A stretch of DNA of 64,000 nucleotides from Meandrina meandrites. Taxonomy: Eukaryota > Cnidaria > Anthozoa > Scleractinia > Meandrinidae. Where the stretch lies: NCBI GenBank assembly GCA_963693305.1, contig OY855906.1, positions 2,348,501-2,412,500 on the forward strand, written 5' to 3'. Below, one piece after another: positions 33,932 through 45,585 of the stretch (position 1 is the first letter of the stretch; each line of letters begins with the position of its first letter). The notes below the pieces were generated by a model. That model was given only the letters and a program-made list of their open reading frames with translations, was not told the DNA's origin and did not search any database. Both the position numbers and the translations under genes were made by a program.

Positions 33932-36900
33932 TTACCCCGTATCTCTCTTTCCTTGTTTCACGCGATTTTGTTTCGCCGATGTCAGTATTCTCATTTTGTC
34001 CTCAGTGTTGTTGTTAGGCAATAAAATAAACTGAACAGAAATTTGCCCCGGTGAAGTTAGCTTGGGTGACTTGCTGTGTCCATTCTGTTTGATTCCAAGG
34101 AACAAATCGTGGCGCCGGCTCTTGAAATATTTATGCGAAGTAAAGGTGTGGAAATAGTTCTCCTCGTACATCGTCTTGAAAATACTTTCATCCGAGACTT
34201 TGGCCTGGTAGATGGCAAACAAAGAAAATGAGACAAATGAATCCAATTTACACTCTTAGTTTATATAAACTGATGGGAGGCGCGGTGTCCTATAAATGGT
34301 TAGTGCGCTGGACTCAGGATCGAACGGTCCTGGTTCGAGCCCAGGCCGGGGCACTGCGTTGTGTTCTTGGGCAAGACACTTAACTCTCATCGTGCTTCTC
34401 TCCGCCCAGGTGTATAAAAAAGCATCCCATCCAGTGGGGGGGGGGGGAGTAGAAACACTCCCAGGTGCTTCATGCTACGGGAACCGGGATAAGCCCTGGC
34501 CTAATGCGCCACTTGGCTCGTATACAGACTAAACCTTTTATGTAAACTGACTTCAAAACAAATCAAGAGACTGTCGATAGGCATATCCTCTCTGTCTCTT
34601 CAGATGATAGGGAGCGAAGAAACACGATTTATTTTTGTTAATCATCCTCAGTTTTGCTAAATATGTACATAATCCGCAGTGTCAAAGCGTCCATCTGGAT
34701 TGAAAATCTTAAAAATTGATTGTATTGCTTGGTGTTGCAGTTTTTGTGTACTTATGGTGGTTATCACGGTCCTGTACTATTTTGCTAAGGAGCCACATCT
34801 GTTAGAAGATGCACTGAATGATGATCTCTTGAAAGTTGCTCAGTGGCTACATGGAAATAAGCTAACTTTGAATCTTACTAAGACGAAATCCATGATTATA
34901 GGCAGTAAGAGGAAACTTGTTGGTATTTCCTCTCTCTTATTATCTATTTTTGACACTGATATAAATTCTGTAACTAGTTTTAAATATTTGGGAGTTATGT
35001 TGTCCTCAACTTTTACATGGTCCGACCATGTTGAGTATATTTCATCTAAGGTTAATAAGAACCTTGGTCTTTTACGTAGGATTAAGTATTATTTGCCTTA
35101 TGATGCCCGGTTACTTTTTTATAACAGCTTAGTGTTACCTATTTTTGATTATGCTGATTTAGTCTGGGGAGACAAGGACAATATCTCACTAATGAATGAA
35201 TTGCAAATTCTGCAAAACAAACAGCTAAGTTGATATTAGATAGACTACCTTACTCCTCATCCACTGATGCATTAACAATCTTGAGATGGCCGAATCTCGA
35301 AGAACGTAGGAAATGTCATCGATGTATATATGCATACAAGTGTATTAATGGCCAACTTAATCATTCTTTGGACATTGTAAGAAAGAGTGATATGCACTCC
35401 TACAATACTCGCAATAAAGATACTATAAAGCTCCCCAAAATCAAATACAATTGGGGAAAACATCGTTCGCGGTACCACTGTTTCAAAGACTTTAATGAGT
35501 TAGAGAGAACTGTAAGAAACTCAGCAAGTTTGCCAATTTTTAAGAAGTGTCTTTTTTCTGCTTTTTATAATTAAGTATTTTAATCCTTGTAGTGTATCTA
35601 ATTTTATTGTAAATATTGATTCGGTTTTTAGCTCTAATTTATTGATTTTTATTTGTATTGTTGTATAATATATATCTAGTGTTAGGACCTTCATGTAAAC
35701 CACTTCTAGTGATGGAGTTTCCTAATAAAAGATTGTTATTATTATTATCGTATGTCGTGAGTATGGGCCATCAAGTGACACTGAGCAATTCTCGATCTCA
35801 AAATTCACGATTCGCCCTACATTTATATAGAATGGCCATAGAGGCCATATGGCTACTTTTACTAAACGTATAAAAACAAAACGTTTTGCAGAAGCCCAAC
35901 AAGAGATACAGAAATAGTTCAACTGTAATAAAGACAATGCAATATAACGCAATTTTTGTGCAAGTTGACTCGCAACGGTTTTTTGCGGTAAAATTTGCCG
36001 CAACGTTTGCAGAAGGCTGTACTAGCCACAACCACAGCAAACAACTCGATTTTGTTCATTCAAAATGTCTCCATTTAAAAGTTGCATGGGACAGTTCTCT
36101 CGCAAAGCTTTCTGATTGCGAGGCAATTTGCACAAAGATTGCATCGTGTAACATGCAGCGTCTAAAATAAGCGAATCATACCTGAGTTATAACCCTTCCC
36201 TTTGCATTTATCGCAAGAAACCGTCCGCTGACCAGGTTCCGCAGTCTCACTATGCTCGTTCCAAGGGACTGGGACTCGAAAAACGCTGAATTGGAATATG
36301 AAAGAATAGAAGGTATTCGTATTCTCGGTATTGGACTGGAACTAGCGTGCAATGGAGGCTAATGCAGGGGAATATCATTAAAAAAGAGCTTCACCCGGGT
36401 GCTTCATGTGATTTGCATTTGAAAAGATTCCCCGCATTAGCCTCAATTGCAAGCTAGTTCCAGTCCAATACCGAGCATACGAATATGGTCTATTATACTT
36501 AATATTGGGCAACTAGCAGAATTTTCTGACTGCGAGTTGACTTTTTAGGAGACACTCTAAGGGATTGCATTTAAAAACATTAAAAATAATAAGAAAAAAA
36601 AAACAGAAAAGCGCGCGTTGGTGTTCTACCAGCGAACAGTTGAAACTCAGCTTTTTCTATTGGAAATCCGCGAATCTGATTGGTTCTCCCACTGTTGACT
36701 ATTTAACAATTAGTCTACGAGTTCGAGTTTACTATGAGCGAATGGAAAAACGAGGCGAGTAGTCCAGCTGTGTTCACACTAGGCCGAAACATGATTAGTC
36801 GGATCACGAATGAAACATGTGAGTTGACATCTCAAAAGCTTGTCCAATCTGGCCTTCCACCCTTCTGCGCTTTGGGGTGGGGTAGGGATGGTAATAGTAA

Positions 36901-37261
36901 GTTACTTACTACTTTCGCTCGACTGGTTCACGATTCCAATTATTCGGTTTCTCTTTGCGGTGACATTTAGAGCCAAAAAATATCCCGTCTTGCAAAAGAG
37001 CTGCACAATCTGGACATAAGAGGGAGTTTTTGATGCCACTTTGAAGATCTGGTAGTTGATTCTAATGCGCGACGAAGAATCATTGATATCGTGATGACCT
37101 TTAGGAAGAACGCATCTCGGGTCGTGAGGCCTGGCAATCACATACGGCAATGGACGAAGAGCCACCGCGGTGCAAAGAATGAATAAGGTAATTCTAAGCT
37201 GTGGAGAAAAGTGAAGACGTTGGCTATGCGTCGACAATTCAAACGATGTTACAAGACTCAA
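33932..37261 (-). CDS. FGF-like: Fibroblast growth factor, gene B, start codon not found
   Basis: Exon 1 (36910 up to about 37261), exon 2 (36285-36182, 104 nt) and exon 3 (34204-33932) have clean borders and phases 1 and 0. Exon 1 gives a hydrophobic segment (LRITLFILCTAVAL) followed by VQLFCKTGYFLALNV. Exon 2 gives ESQSLGTSIVRLRNLVSGRF and INAKGRV. Exon 3 gives DESIFKTMYEENYF and DLFLGIKQNG, then a basic tail (KQNRVKQGKRD). The signature Cys is Ser. No in-frame ATG precedes the signal-like segment. The frame instead runs into the (GATAA)n block and then a stop, so the 5' end is either in an unseen exon (an acceptor-like CTTTGAG lies next to the repeat) or was destroyed by insertion. Intron 2 holds a SINE and a LINE fragment. 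Confidence 0.82.
34284..34545 (+). mobile_element. tRNA-derived SINE, copy 1
   Basis: The A box TGGTTAGTGCGCTGGACT and B box GGTTCGAGCCC are followed by the conserved body TTCTTGGGCAAGACACTTAA and CCGCCCAGGTGTATAA, a G run, and the tail GGCTCGTATACAGACTAAAC. The same order recurs at 57,745-58,030. It lies in intron 2 of FGF B in the opposite orientation. Confidence 0.85.
34679..35750 (+). pseudogene. 5'-truncated LINE reverse-transcriptase fragment
   Basis: This stretch encodes the end of the palm and the thumb of a non-LTR reverse transcriptase: degraded DD-motif region (TVLYYFAKEP), WLHGNKLTLNLTKTKSM, FKYLGVMLSSTFTWSDHV, PIFDYADLVWGD. A frameshift near 35,230 splits it from the continuation (DRLPYSSSTDAL). 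It ends in AATAAAAG and an ATT-repeat tail at 35,735-35,750. Truncated 5' end, frameshift and tail are the usual marks of a dead LINE copy, probably CR1/L2-like. Clade is inferred. Confidence 0.8.
36310..36490. repeat. MITE-like inverted repeat in FGF B intron 1
   Basis: CTCGGTATTGGACTGGAACTAGC is mirrored by GCTAGTTCCAGTCCAATACCGAG, continuing inward through GGCTAATGC / GCATTAGCC. Arms are about 75 bp with a short loop. Confidence 0.8.
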
Positions 37262-37265
37262 AGCA

Positions 37266-37418
37266 GATAAGATAAGATAAGATAAGATAAGATAAGATAA
37301 GATAAGATAAGATAAGATAAGATAAGATAAGATAAGATAAGATAAGATAAGATAAGATAAGATAAGATAAGATAAGATAAGATAAGATAAGATAAGATAA
37401 GATAAGATAAGATAAGAC
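37266..37418 (+). repeat. (GATAA)n microsatellite, about 30 units
   Basis: A pure pentanucleotide repeat. It has no stop codon in any minus-strand frame, so it extends the FGF B open frame artificially. Confidence 0.98.
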
Positions 37419-37640
37419 TTTATTAATGTGTCGAAGCCATAGCTAAGCTATGTAGCCTGGGAAAATCCCATACTAATTTGGGGACACAAATTAATAGATA
37501 CTAAAAAATAAATATAAAAAAGAGAATTAAAAATACTTTTTATTAATAAAGCTGTATAAAATAATTATGATAAACAGAGGGAACAGCCCTTGCAACCATC
37601 GTCTATAGGTGTAAACTAATATCGCATTTGCGTATCTTTT
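37266..37640 (-). mobile_element. LINE 3' end with (TTATC)n tail
   Basis: On the minus strand a non-coding stretch ends CACATTAATAAAGTC and runs into about 30 copies of TTATC (plus: GATAA). Many CR1/L2-type LINEs end in such a simple repeat instead of poly(A), so this looks like a 3' fragment. Its upstream limit is uncertain. The tail stops only a few bases before the first readable codon of FGF B. Confidence 0.5.
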
Positions 37641-40600
37641 TTCTAAATTAAAAATATTTAAAGTTTTTGCTGATCTTCGTCTGGGGATACTGGGCAGTCT
37701 ACTAGATGGAGTTTGTTAATTTAGTGGTTGTGATAATTTCGCATAATTTTATCACTTTTTCTGATCCAGACCCTTCAGATTATAAATTTGTAATCGATCT
37801 TAACCGGAAATATAAATTTATATTATTCGGTCTCAGATGGCGGAAGAAATACAGTAGTATAAAAATAGTCTAGCGGTTGTTCTAGGTTAAAAAAAATTCA
37901 AGTTCACTGTCATATTCAATTTTATTTCCCATAGTAATAAGCCCTAGCGTAGAGTGCAGTGAATGGCGCTGTGAGCCGGAGTAAAGATACTTGCCCGGCG
38001 AAGAACACAGTGAAGACAACCCCGCCCAGGACTTGAACCCTTAAACTCTCTTAACTGAGCTAGCCTCTCTGAGATGTCAATCATGCGCTGAATTGATTAA
38101 TTCTAGTTAATTCTGCAATCCCACAACTAACAGAATTTATTTTACGCTGATGGCGACTGTTATCCAAAAATGGCCTGAGCAAACAGTAAGTCAAGTGAAG
38201 GCTTTCCCGCTGACCGTGCGGAAAATACGCGCTATATATATATGTATATATATTTTGTTATCATTACTGAGTGAAACGTTTATGAGTTGGGTTACATCCA
38301 AATGTGATTATACATCGCAAAAGGTTCCTGCCTGTTTCGTGCTTTTCTCCTCATATCATATATCATTACTGTTATTTAGCAGCTAATTAAGTACGCTACA
38401 GTATGGGGTCCCGGTGAGTTGGCAGACAAATAAAAATAATTTGGATTTGCAGTCAAATACAATGAAAACTATTTAAAAGAAATTTAAAAGGGCTTAAATG
38501 TAATCATATCACATGAAGGCACGCGAGTAGAATTTTGTAACAGTACATCTCGTGCATATCACAAAATGTGATCTGAACTGCGCATAAAAATAACCTGAAA
38601 GTTCTCCCTTAACCTCAAACCCTAATGGCGTGGTTTGGGCCGTGGTTTGAAAACGACAGGTTTTATCGCTTCTGTCTTCGCATGCTTGTCTGTAAAATTA
38701 ACGCGCCCTTAATAATGAAAGCCGATTTTGATAAGCAATAAAGTTTACAGCTAAAGAAATTAGAATTTTTATATGCTTCATAAAGTTTAACGCTTTTAGA
38801 TAATCAAAATTTAATTCTTCCTGCGTTATTTGACAATTCAATTCACAGCTTCATTTCATTTGGAATTATCACGTCAAACGACGTCGATAAAAGTAATATC
38901 TGTCTACCTTTTCAGTGATTAAACGCTGCCAAAAACCGCCCACCCGTGCAATACTACAAACTGACAACAAGCAGCAGCACTGCCCACGCTTTTCTAGCGT
39001 GTACGTGAAACTGCATATTGTAAAACCAAGCTATTTTTCTATTCAAGAGTTCCTACCACATACTGGTTTCTAAGAAAGACCTGCAACTTTAACAGTCATT
39101 TCTTACCTTCGACAAAGCCATGAAGAGATCTCTACGGTTGCGAGAAGCTGCTCTGCCAAGGGCGTCGCCACGATACCGGCACGTTATGTCGAGAGAGCTT
39201 TGAATAAAATGCAGAATATTCCTGCAAAAGGCAATTTCACCCAGACTTGTCTGGGAGATTTAGACGTCTTGGTGTGCCGGTGGCCAAAACCGGAACTTTT
39301 AAAGCGAGCAAACGCAGTGTAAAATGCAAACAATCGCAGAGCGCGCGGATCTGTATGAAGGTAGGTGTTCCAATCCAATTAAATGCACCGCTGTTAAATT
39401 CACAGTATGAAAACAGCTTGAGGAAAATTGAGGAAAACAAATAACTATGCAAATCTCTATTATCTGGGGGCCTTTGCTGAACGAAAAACAAAACAAGTCT
39501 CTTTGCTTTGCCTGATTCACTGTTGAGTATAGGCAGGAGATATTTTCTCCTACTGATTGCGCGCCAAGGTCCGATGCAGCGAACTAAAACATTGAACACT
39601 TGTGTCATGTTTTTTGTGTCAATTCTTTTTATCATATTTTCACCTCTGTGTGGGCTATTGTCAAGAGATATATTGCCCGTCGACTGACGGTAAATGCAGC
39701 GGGCATCTGATGGAAAACGAGAGAAAATTCGTGTTCCGTTGCCACGATGCAACCAATAAGAACGTATTAATTGTAGTAGACAAAGCTGGCCGACTGCGTT
39801 CATTAATCATCTGCCGACGAAGATCGAAATAATAGACTGTGGTACATGCACGTTCAAGGCCTTTATAGCAGCCATTTTTTTTTCAATGCGTCGCATCATC
39901 TCATGCTCAAAACGAGGAACACGCAGAGTCAGGTTGCGGTGTCACTTCCTTCAAATAAATGTAAAAAGTTTCAGATTTTCTCAGAAAAACTCGTCTTAAA
40001 GTAGTTTTTACTACTACCTAATTCACCTCCTCTGAGCAACCCGATTTCTTCTTTTCAAAAACTCTCCGCCATTTCCCAGGAGCTTGAATTTATAATATGC
40101 ATTTCAATACAACCACAGGATGTAAATTCTCTCCTGATTCTATCCATTTGTTTCAAGACCATTTTTGAACGTTCGCCCATCGACGAAATGCCGAGCGTCT
40201 CAACAAGCTGCACAATACATTAGCTAGACACGCTTTCGATTCAGTTTGTCTCAGGAGGAAGTGTTTCAATAGATGTGACATGGTGACCGAACGATAACTT
40301 TGCATATTGCTTGAAAAAAAAGGTTTACGTACAAAGGCGTGCGGTTACTGCAGGAAAGACTGAAAACGGGATTAAAAGCATTGACAAAAGGTGCGAAAAT
40401 AACTCGAACAAAGGCTTGTGGTACTGAATTAATTTAATTGTAAAGAGATATAAAACCGAATAAAGGACTAGCGTAAAACTTTTGTAGAAAAAATCATAAA
40501 CTGCGTGCGACATGTAAACACAAAGACCTGATTTGAGTTATGTGCGCAGAAGTGAGCTAATTAAGGAAAACATCCACAGCAGATCCAATACAAGATTTTA

Positions 40601-41000
40601 GAAAGATTCATCGAATATGACCTTGACTGCTTAATAACAAAATAAGGAGATTAAGGAAGGGAGCAAGTTCAGGCCGTGAATGCGCTAGTATTGCATTGCC
40701 ATTCAGACGACAAGTATATGTGAGTTATTAAGTAAGTCAGCAAGCGAGTAGCTAGTTAAGTAAGTAAATAAGTAAGTAAATAAGTAACTTGGTAAGTACG
40801 TGGCAATAAAATGGAGTAGATGTAACACTTGAAAGCTTAAGCTCTTTTTTAAAAGCTTACTCAAGAGTATGAGTTTATTGTGGAACGAAACTTAACTTAA
40901 ATGAAACGCATACAAATGACCTAGAATTCTTAACTTTTAACCCACATTGTTATGCTTCCATAACCTTTTATACACATGCTCTTTTAGGTTTACAGCTCAG
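37641..41000. other. Intergenic region with SINE and no clear gene
   Basis: Apart from the SINE at 37,930-38,085 and a TAAG-type microsatellite at about 40,744-40,800, I see no convincing exon. The short frames near 38,150 and 39,200-39,830 lack domains and splice partners. Confidence 0.4.
37930..38085 (-). mobile_element. tRNA-derived SINE, diverged copy
   Basis: Minus strand: AGCTCAGTTAAGAGAG (A box), GGTTCAAGTCCTGGG (B box), then GTGTTCTTCGCCGGGCAAGT, a diverged version of the body seen in the copies at 34,284 and 57,745. Confidence 0.6.
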
Positions 41001-41009
41001 CTGAACAGA

Positions 41010-41175
41010 CACTTGGCGGGATGCAGGATGGGGCTTAAAAACAAGGCGGGATAGGATATGAAAAATTTTAGTGGCGGGATACGGGATGAAATTGCTCTGG
41101 CGGGACCGGGATGTGTTACTTTTTGTAGGCGGGGTGTGGGATGTTCTGAAATTTAAGGCGGGATGAAGTATCAAA
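41010..41175. repeat. GGCGGGATxxGGGAT-rich block, left
   Basis: GGCGGGATGCAGGATGGGGC, GGCGGGATAGGATATG, GGCGGGATACGGGATG and GGCGGGACCGGGATG recur. A matching block is at 48,484-48,570. The two may be parts of one repeat split by later insertions. Confidence 0.5.
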
Positions 41176-41436
41176 CACGCCAAAAACAGCAAGTAAACCC
41201 GACCTTAGTTAACACGATCTTTGTTGACGGATAAACTTTTTTAACTGTTTCGGTGACTATTGTGTTTCTACCAAAATAAATAGTTTTAATTTCTCGACCA
41301 ATTTAAAACAACGCGACTAACTTAGGTATACAGAGAAGGAGTTTCCCAGGCACTTTAATATCGCATAAAACGGTTTTAATTTCTCTACCAGCTAAAAACA
41401 ACGTGACTCTAAACTAAGTACACAGAGCAAGAGTTT

Positions 41437-41448
41437 CTCGTGCATTTT
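41437..41448. repeat. LINE target-site duplication, left copy
   Basis: CTCGTGCATTTT directly precedes the T run, which is the poly(A) tail of the minus-strand LINE. The same 12 bp follow the element's 5' end at 46,796. Confidence 0.85.
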
Positions 41449-41751
41449 TTTTTTTTTTGTAATTTTTTTATTTTTTTCAGCACTCTGCTTATTATTTAAA
41501 ACACTTTACACGTTCACATAAGATTAAAACTAATTACAACATACATTACACATTAAACTAATTACAATGTACATTACACTACATCACTTACAAAGCCTAA
41601 TTAAAATCTTTTAAATAATTATTTCTATTTCACACATTCAGAAACACATTTATTCGAGCACACATACACTACATCACAACACACGACAGACCCAATTGTG
41701 TTCACCATACGTATAAGAAGTATCTAAAGCGTTGTACTTTAGATACGAAAT

Positions 41752-44700
41752 TTATAAGTCAGTATTTCTTAGAAATTTGCTCCATTTCGCAGTATGGTTA
41801 GATAGGTTATTTTTTGATTTTGCAATCAACAGTTCAAGATCTTGAATCTTTTTTAGTCTAGCAGTGAAAACATTAACGAGAGGATAGGTTTTCTTACAAC
41901 GGCATGAATACAGATAATGTTTAGCGATAAGTATTACATGATTGACAAAAAACTCGTCTTCACAGCCCGGCATTCCAAGCAAGATTTCTCTGTTGCTGAG
42001 ATTTTTAACATTGACTTTTAAATTGCAGAGCCACTTAATAACCTCTGCCCAGAAATCTTTGGCATAATGACAAGAGATAAAGATATGTTCGAGGGATTCG
42101 CTTTCTTTTCCACAAAAAGAGCATGCTGGGGAAGGCAACACACCAATTTTATTTAAAAAATCATTTGTTACCAGGTACCTGTTTAATAATTTGAATTGAA
42201 ACTCACGGAGCTTTGTGTCGGAGGTGACACGATGCGGTAAGCTATATATTGCGCTCCAATCAAGGATATCATTTACAAAATAGCTATTGTATTTCTTTTG
42301 AGCAGATGGGGTACTAATAACTCTATTTCGAAGTTCTTTATAAATGGTTTTTGAGACTGCTTTATTGATCGGAGTCTTTTGTCCATTTAAACTCAAAACA
42401 ATTTGGTCCTGTAGATTAAATGTCCTTTTGTCTGAGTGAGAGGACCTCTTTAATAAATCTCGCCACTGACTTGGCATGGCATTTACCACGGAAATAAGTT
42501 TAAAGAGATCCAAGGGAGTGAGGTTCAGCTCTCTCACCTTATGTTTGGTTATTAACTCGTTGTTTTCAGAAATTAGGTCACCTATTCTTAGAATTCCTTT
42601 TTCTGCCAACGTTTTAGAGAATACAGGTTTTCCGTCGATACAGATGAGTTTATTGTTCCAAATTATGATTTGGAGGGTTGTATTTATATCATCAGTTAGT
42701 TCTACGCTTTGATTAGTTGCCACAGAACATTTTGAAAAGCATTTTAAGCAATCCTCGTAAAATGGTGGCAGTTTAATCGGTAGCATTTTAACATCGAAAT
42801 TGCAACCTAGGATAAGTTTACCTCCAACCGGCTTTAAATAATGCAGTAGTATAGTCTTCCAGCTACTTGGTTCGTCACTGGCTAACTTTTTACAGCACAT
42901 AATTCTCTGAGTCTCAATCATAGCATTTAAATGTGGAGCTTTAAGTCCTCCGTCATTAATATCACCAATAAGAGCAGAGCGCTTAACTTTGTCTTGACCT
43001 TTCCAAATGAACTCAAAAATAATTTTATTCAGCTCTTTAACAAACTCTTGATCCGAGCAAAGCATGCTCGCCCTATACAGGAAAATAGGAACTATAAATG
43101 TTTTGACGATTTGGATTCTGCCCATTATTGTGAGATCTCGCCATCTCCAAATGTGTAATTTTTGTTTGATCGAGGTAACAATTTCGTCAAAATTTAACCT
43201 TCGTTTCGCACGTTGATCATAAGTAAAATGAACACCCAGGATTTTCACCGAGTGTTTAATTTTTAGGTTTCTTATTTCAATACCATTTCGTAGTGAGCAG
43301 TGCCCCCTGTTACCTAATATCATAACTTCGGACTTGTCAAGATTAATTTTGAGACCTGAACATTCTCCAAAAGCTTCTACTAGTTCCATAAATTTTTTAA
43401 GTGAATGATCATTCTTCAAGTAGCCGGTTAGATCATCTGCAAACAAGCCCAGCTTTATCTCCTGTGTTCCTACAGTGATTCCTTGAATGTCTTTGCTTCT
43501 GCGTATGCTTATACATAATATTTCTAGCGCCATAATAAACAAGTAAGCAGAGAGGGGGTCTCCCTGCCTTACTCCTCTTTCAACTGAAAAAGGTGCCGTA
43601 GAAAAACCATTATTCAAAACACAGCTTGATATGTTTTTATAAAATGTATGAACCCACTGAATAAATGAATTTCCAAATCCGAACGCCTCAAGGGTTTTGA
43701 ACAAGAAATCCCTACTTACAGTATCAAAGGCTTTCTTAAAGTCGATGCAAATCATTTTAGCATTGATGTTATATCTTTCCGTAAACTCCATCATATCATC
43801 TACTGTTCTTATTGCATCGAAGATTGTTCTACCTTTCACGTACGCACATTGATTATAATGTATAATGTTAGGTAAAACTGTTTCTAGTCTTTTGGCAATG
43901 GCTTTTGAGCCTATTTTAACGTCAACATTGATAAGCGAAATCGGTCTCCAGTTCGATAGATTTCTTTTGTCTTTATCTTTTTTCTCAATTAAAGTGATAA
44001 TAGCTTCCTTCTGGGAATTTGATAATTCACCATGATCATAAGAATAATTTAAGCTGTCTACCATTATCTTACCTACGACTTCCCAGAAAGCTTTATAAAA
44101 CTCCACAGTTAATCCATCATTACCTGGAGATTTGTTATTTTGAAAGAGCAGAAGGCTTTTAAAACATTCGCTAATTGTTAATTTTCCTTCACAGACTTGA
44201 GCATCAAGCTGTGAGAGTTTTGGTGTATCAGGATTACTCAGAAAAGAGGTTAAGATATCCTTAGGTGGCGAAAGGATATCACTCTTACAGAGATCGGAAT
44301 AAAAACTTTCAATTTCTTGTCGTATTTTTTGAGGGTCTGTAATCAAAGTCCCTTCGCGATTAAAAATTTTTCGGACTGAACTTTTATTTTTATTATGACT
44401 CTCAAGATTTAAAAAATACTTATTGCTTCTCTCTCCTTTTTCATACCAAGTAGCTTTTGAACGGATAATCGCCCCTTCAGCAAGTTCTCGATAGATATCA
44501 TCATATTCAATTTTAAGGACTTCAAGCTGTTCAAAATTTTCTTTTGAGGGACACCTGCTGCAGTTTTCCTCGCATGTCCGAAGCATATTTTCGATATTAG
44601 AAACCCTTTCTCTCTTTTCACGGGCTCTTTCCTTACTATATTTCATAGACACTTGTCTGATTTTATACTTAATTAGATCCCACAAGACTCTCTTGTCAGT

Positions 44701-45585
44701 CACTTCATTGAATTCATTTAGCCACTCCGGTACACTTTCGGCTATTAGTGTTACAAAGTTTGCATCATTTACAAGACTAGCGTTAAATTTCCAAAACGAA
44801 GGGCCGTATTTTTGTTTATCGACGCTGCTAAAATGCAAGGTGACCGCTGAATGATCCGAGTTAATCGAGGAAATGATGTCAGATTTTTCAATATCTTCCT
44901 GACAGGCGTCGCTTACTAACCAATAGTCAAGTCTCCTCTGAATAAGAGGTTTCTTTTGTCTCCAAGTAAAACGTTTGACTTCCGGGTTTCTGATACGCCA
45001 AATGTCAGTTAAATCGAAATCCAGGCATAGATCTTCAATATATTTAACTGAGGCTTTCTTTGTCTGATTCCCTCCAGAACAGTCCCACCCGGGGTCTAAT
45101 GTGACATTAAAATCGCCTCCGATGATTATTTTGTTTTCTTTGCCGACAATATTTTCTTCAATCTTCTTATTTAAATTTTCGTAAAAACAACATTGATCTT
45201 GGACGGTATTCGGAGCATAAATGTTTACAAACAAAAACGAAGACCCCTGAATTTCAGCATCTATTATGATATAACGGCCCTGGTCGTCGGAGATAATCGA
45301 ATTTAGCTTGAAGTCTACATCGTTTTTAACAAGAATCATTACCCCACAGCTGTGATTGGAACCATGTGAAAAATATAGCTTACCTTGCCACTGTGTCTTC
45401 CAGATATTTTCGACGTCTTTAGTGCTATACGTTTCCTGCAGAAAAACTATATCGTATTTTCGTTCGTTTAACCAGCAGAAGAGAGCCTTCCTCTTTGTGG
45501 ATGACCGTATCCCTCGAACATTCAGAGACAATAATTTAAAATCTACATAAGAATTTTCGAATGCGAGCGTAAAAACGTATGCAAA
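41752..45585 (-). CDS. LINE ORF2: APE endonuclease and reverse transcriptase
   Basis: About 1,260 residues. The N-terminal APE endonuclease shows SLNVRGI, FLQETYS, VNIYAPN, GGDFNVTLDP, LDYWLVSD and SDHSAV. The reverse transcriptase shows WRPISLINVDVK, motif A ICIDFKKAFDTV, motif B GVRQGDPLSAYLF and catalytic motif C LFADDLTGY. The C-terminus has a zinc-knuckle-like CSFCGKESESLEHIFISC. All catalytic landmarks are present. It nicks DNA and copies the element RNA at the nick. No ATG lies between the preceding in-frame stop (45,586-45,588) and SLNVRGI; the first Met falls about 65 residues into the endonuclease. So translation either starts without AUG (reinitiation) or this copy has lost its start. 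Confidence 0.92.
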   Translation of the reverse strand, partial: FAYVFTLAFENSYVDFKLLSLNVRGIRSSTKRKALFCWLNERKYDIVFLQETYSTKDVENIWKTQWQGKLYFSHGSNHSCGVMILVKNDVDFKLNSIISDDQGRYIIIDAEIQGSSFLFVNIYAPNTVQDQCCFYENLNKKIEENIVGKENKIIIGGDFNVTLDPGWDCSGGNQTKKASVKYIEDLCLDFDLTDIWRIRNPEVKRFTWRQKKPLIQRRLDYWLVSDACQEDIEKSDIISSINSDHSAVTLHFSSVDKQKYGPSFWKFNASLVNDANFVTLIAESVPEWLNEFNEVTDKRVLWDLIKYKIRQVSMKYSKERAREKRERVSNIENMLRTCEENCSRCPSKENFEQLEVLKIEYDDIYRELAEGAIIRSKATWYEKGERSNKYFLNLESHNKNKSSVRKIFNREGTLITDPQKIRQEIESFYSDLCKSDILSPPKDILTSFLSNPDTPKLSQLDAQVCEGKLTISECFKSLLLFQNNKSPGNDGLTVEFYKAFWEVVGKIMVDSLNYSYDHGELSNSQKEAIITLIEKKDKDKRNLSNWRPISLINVDVKIGSKAIAKRLETVLPNIIHYNQCAYVKGRTIFDAIRTVDDMMEFTERYNINAKMICIDFKKAFDTVSRDFLFKTLEAFGFGNSFIQWVHTFYKNISSCVLNNGFSTAPFSVERGVRQGDPLSAYLFIMALEILCISIRRSKDIQGITVGTQEIKLGLFADDLTGYLKNDHSLKKFMELVEAFGECSGLKINLDKSEVMILGNRGHCSLRNGIEIRNLKIKHSVKILGVHFTYDQRAKRRLNFDEIVTSIKQKLHIWRWRDLTIMGRIQIVKTFIVPIFLYRASMLCSDQEFVKELNKIIFEFIWKGQDKVKRSALIGDINDGGLKAPHLNAMIETQRIMCCKKLASDEPSSWKTILLHYLKPVGGKLILGCNFDVKMLPIKLPPFYEDCLKCFSKCSVATNQSVELTDDINTTLQIIIWNNKLICIDGKPVFSKTLAEKGILRIGDLISENNELITKHKVRELNLTPLDLFKLISVVNAMPSQWRDLLKRSSHSDKRTFNLQDQIVLSLNGQKTPINKAVSKTIYKELRNRVISTPSAQKKYNSYFVNDILDWSAIYSLPHRVTSDTKLREFQFKLLNRYLVTNDFLNKIGVLPSPACSFCGKESESLEHIFISCHYAKDFWAEVIKWLCNLKVNVKNLSNREILLGMPGCEDEFFVNHVILIAKHYLYSCRCKKTYPLVNVFTARLKKIQDLELLIAKSKNNLSNHTAKWSKFLRNTDL

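Noticed and set aside
38150..38386. Frame starting MATVIQKWPEQT with a GTAAGT soon after, possible first exon
   Set aside because: Only a donor-like border supports it; no following exon or family is visible.
39184..39832. Open frames of 60-190 codons on both strands
   Set aside because: No domain and no convincing splice borders; the strands compete with each other.
42476..45550. Plus-strand frames opposite the LINE ORF2
   Set aside because: They are antisense shadows of the reverse-transcriptase gene.
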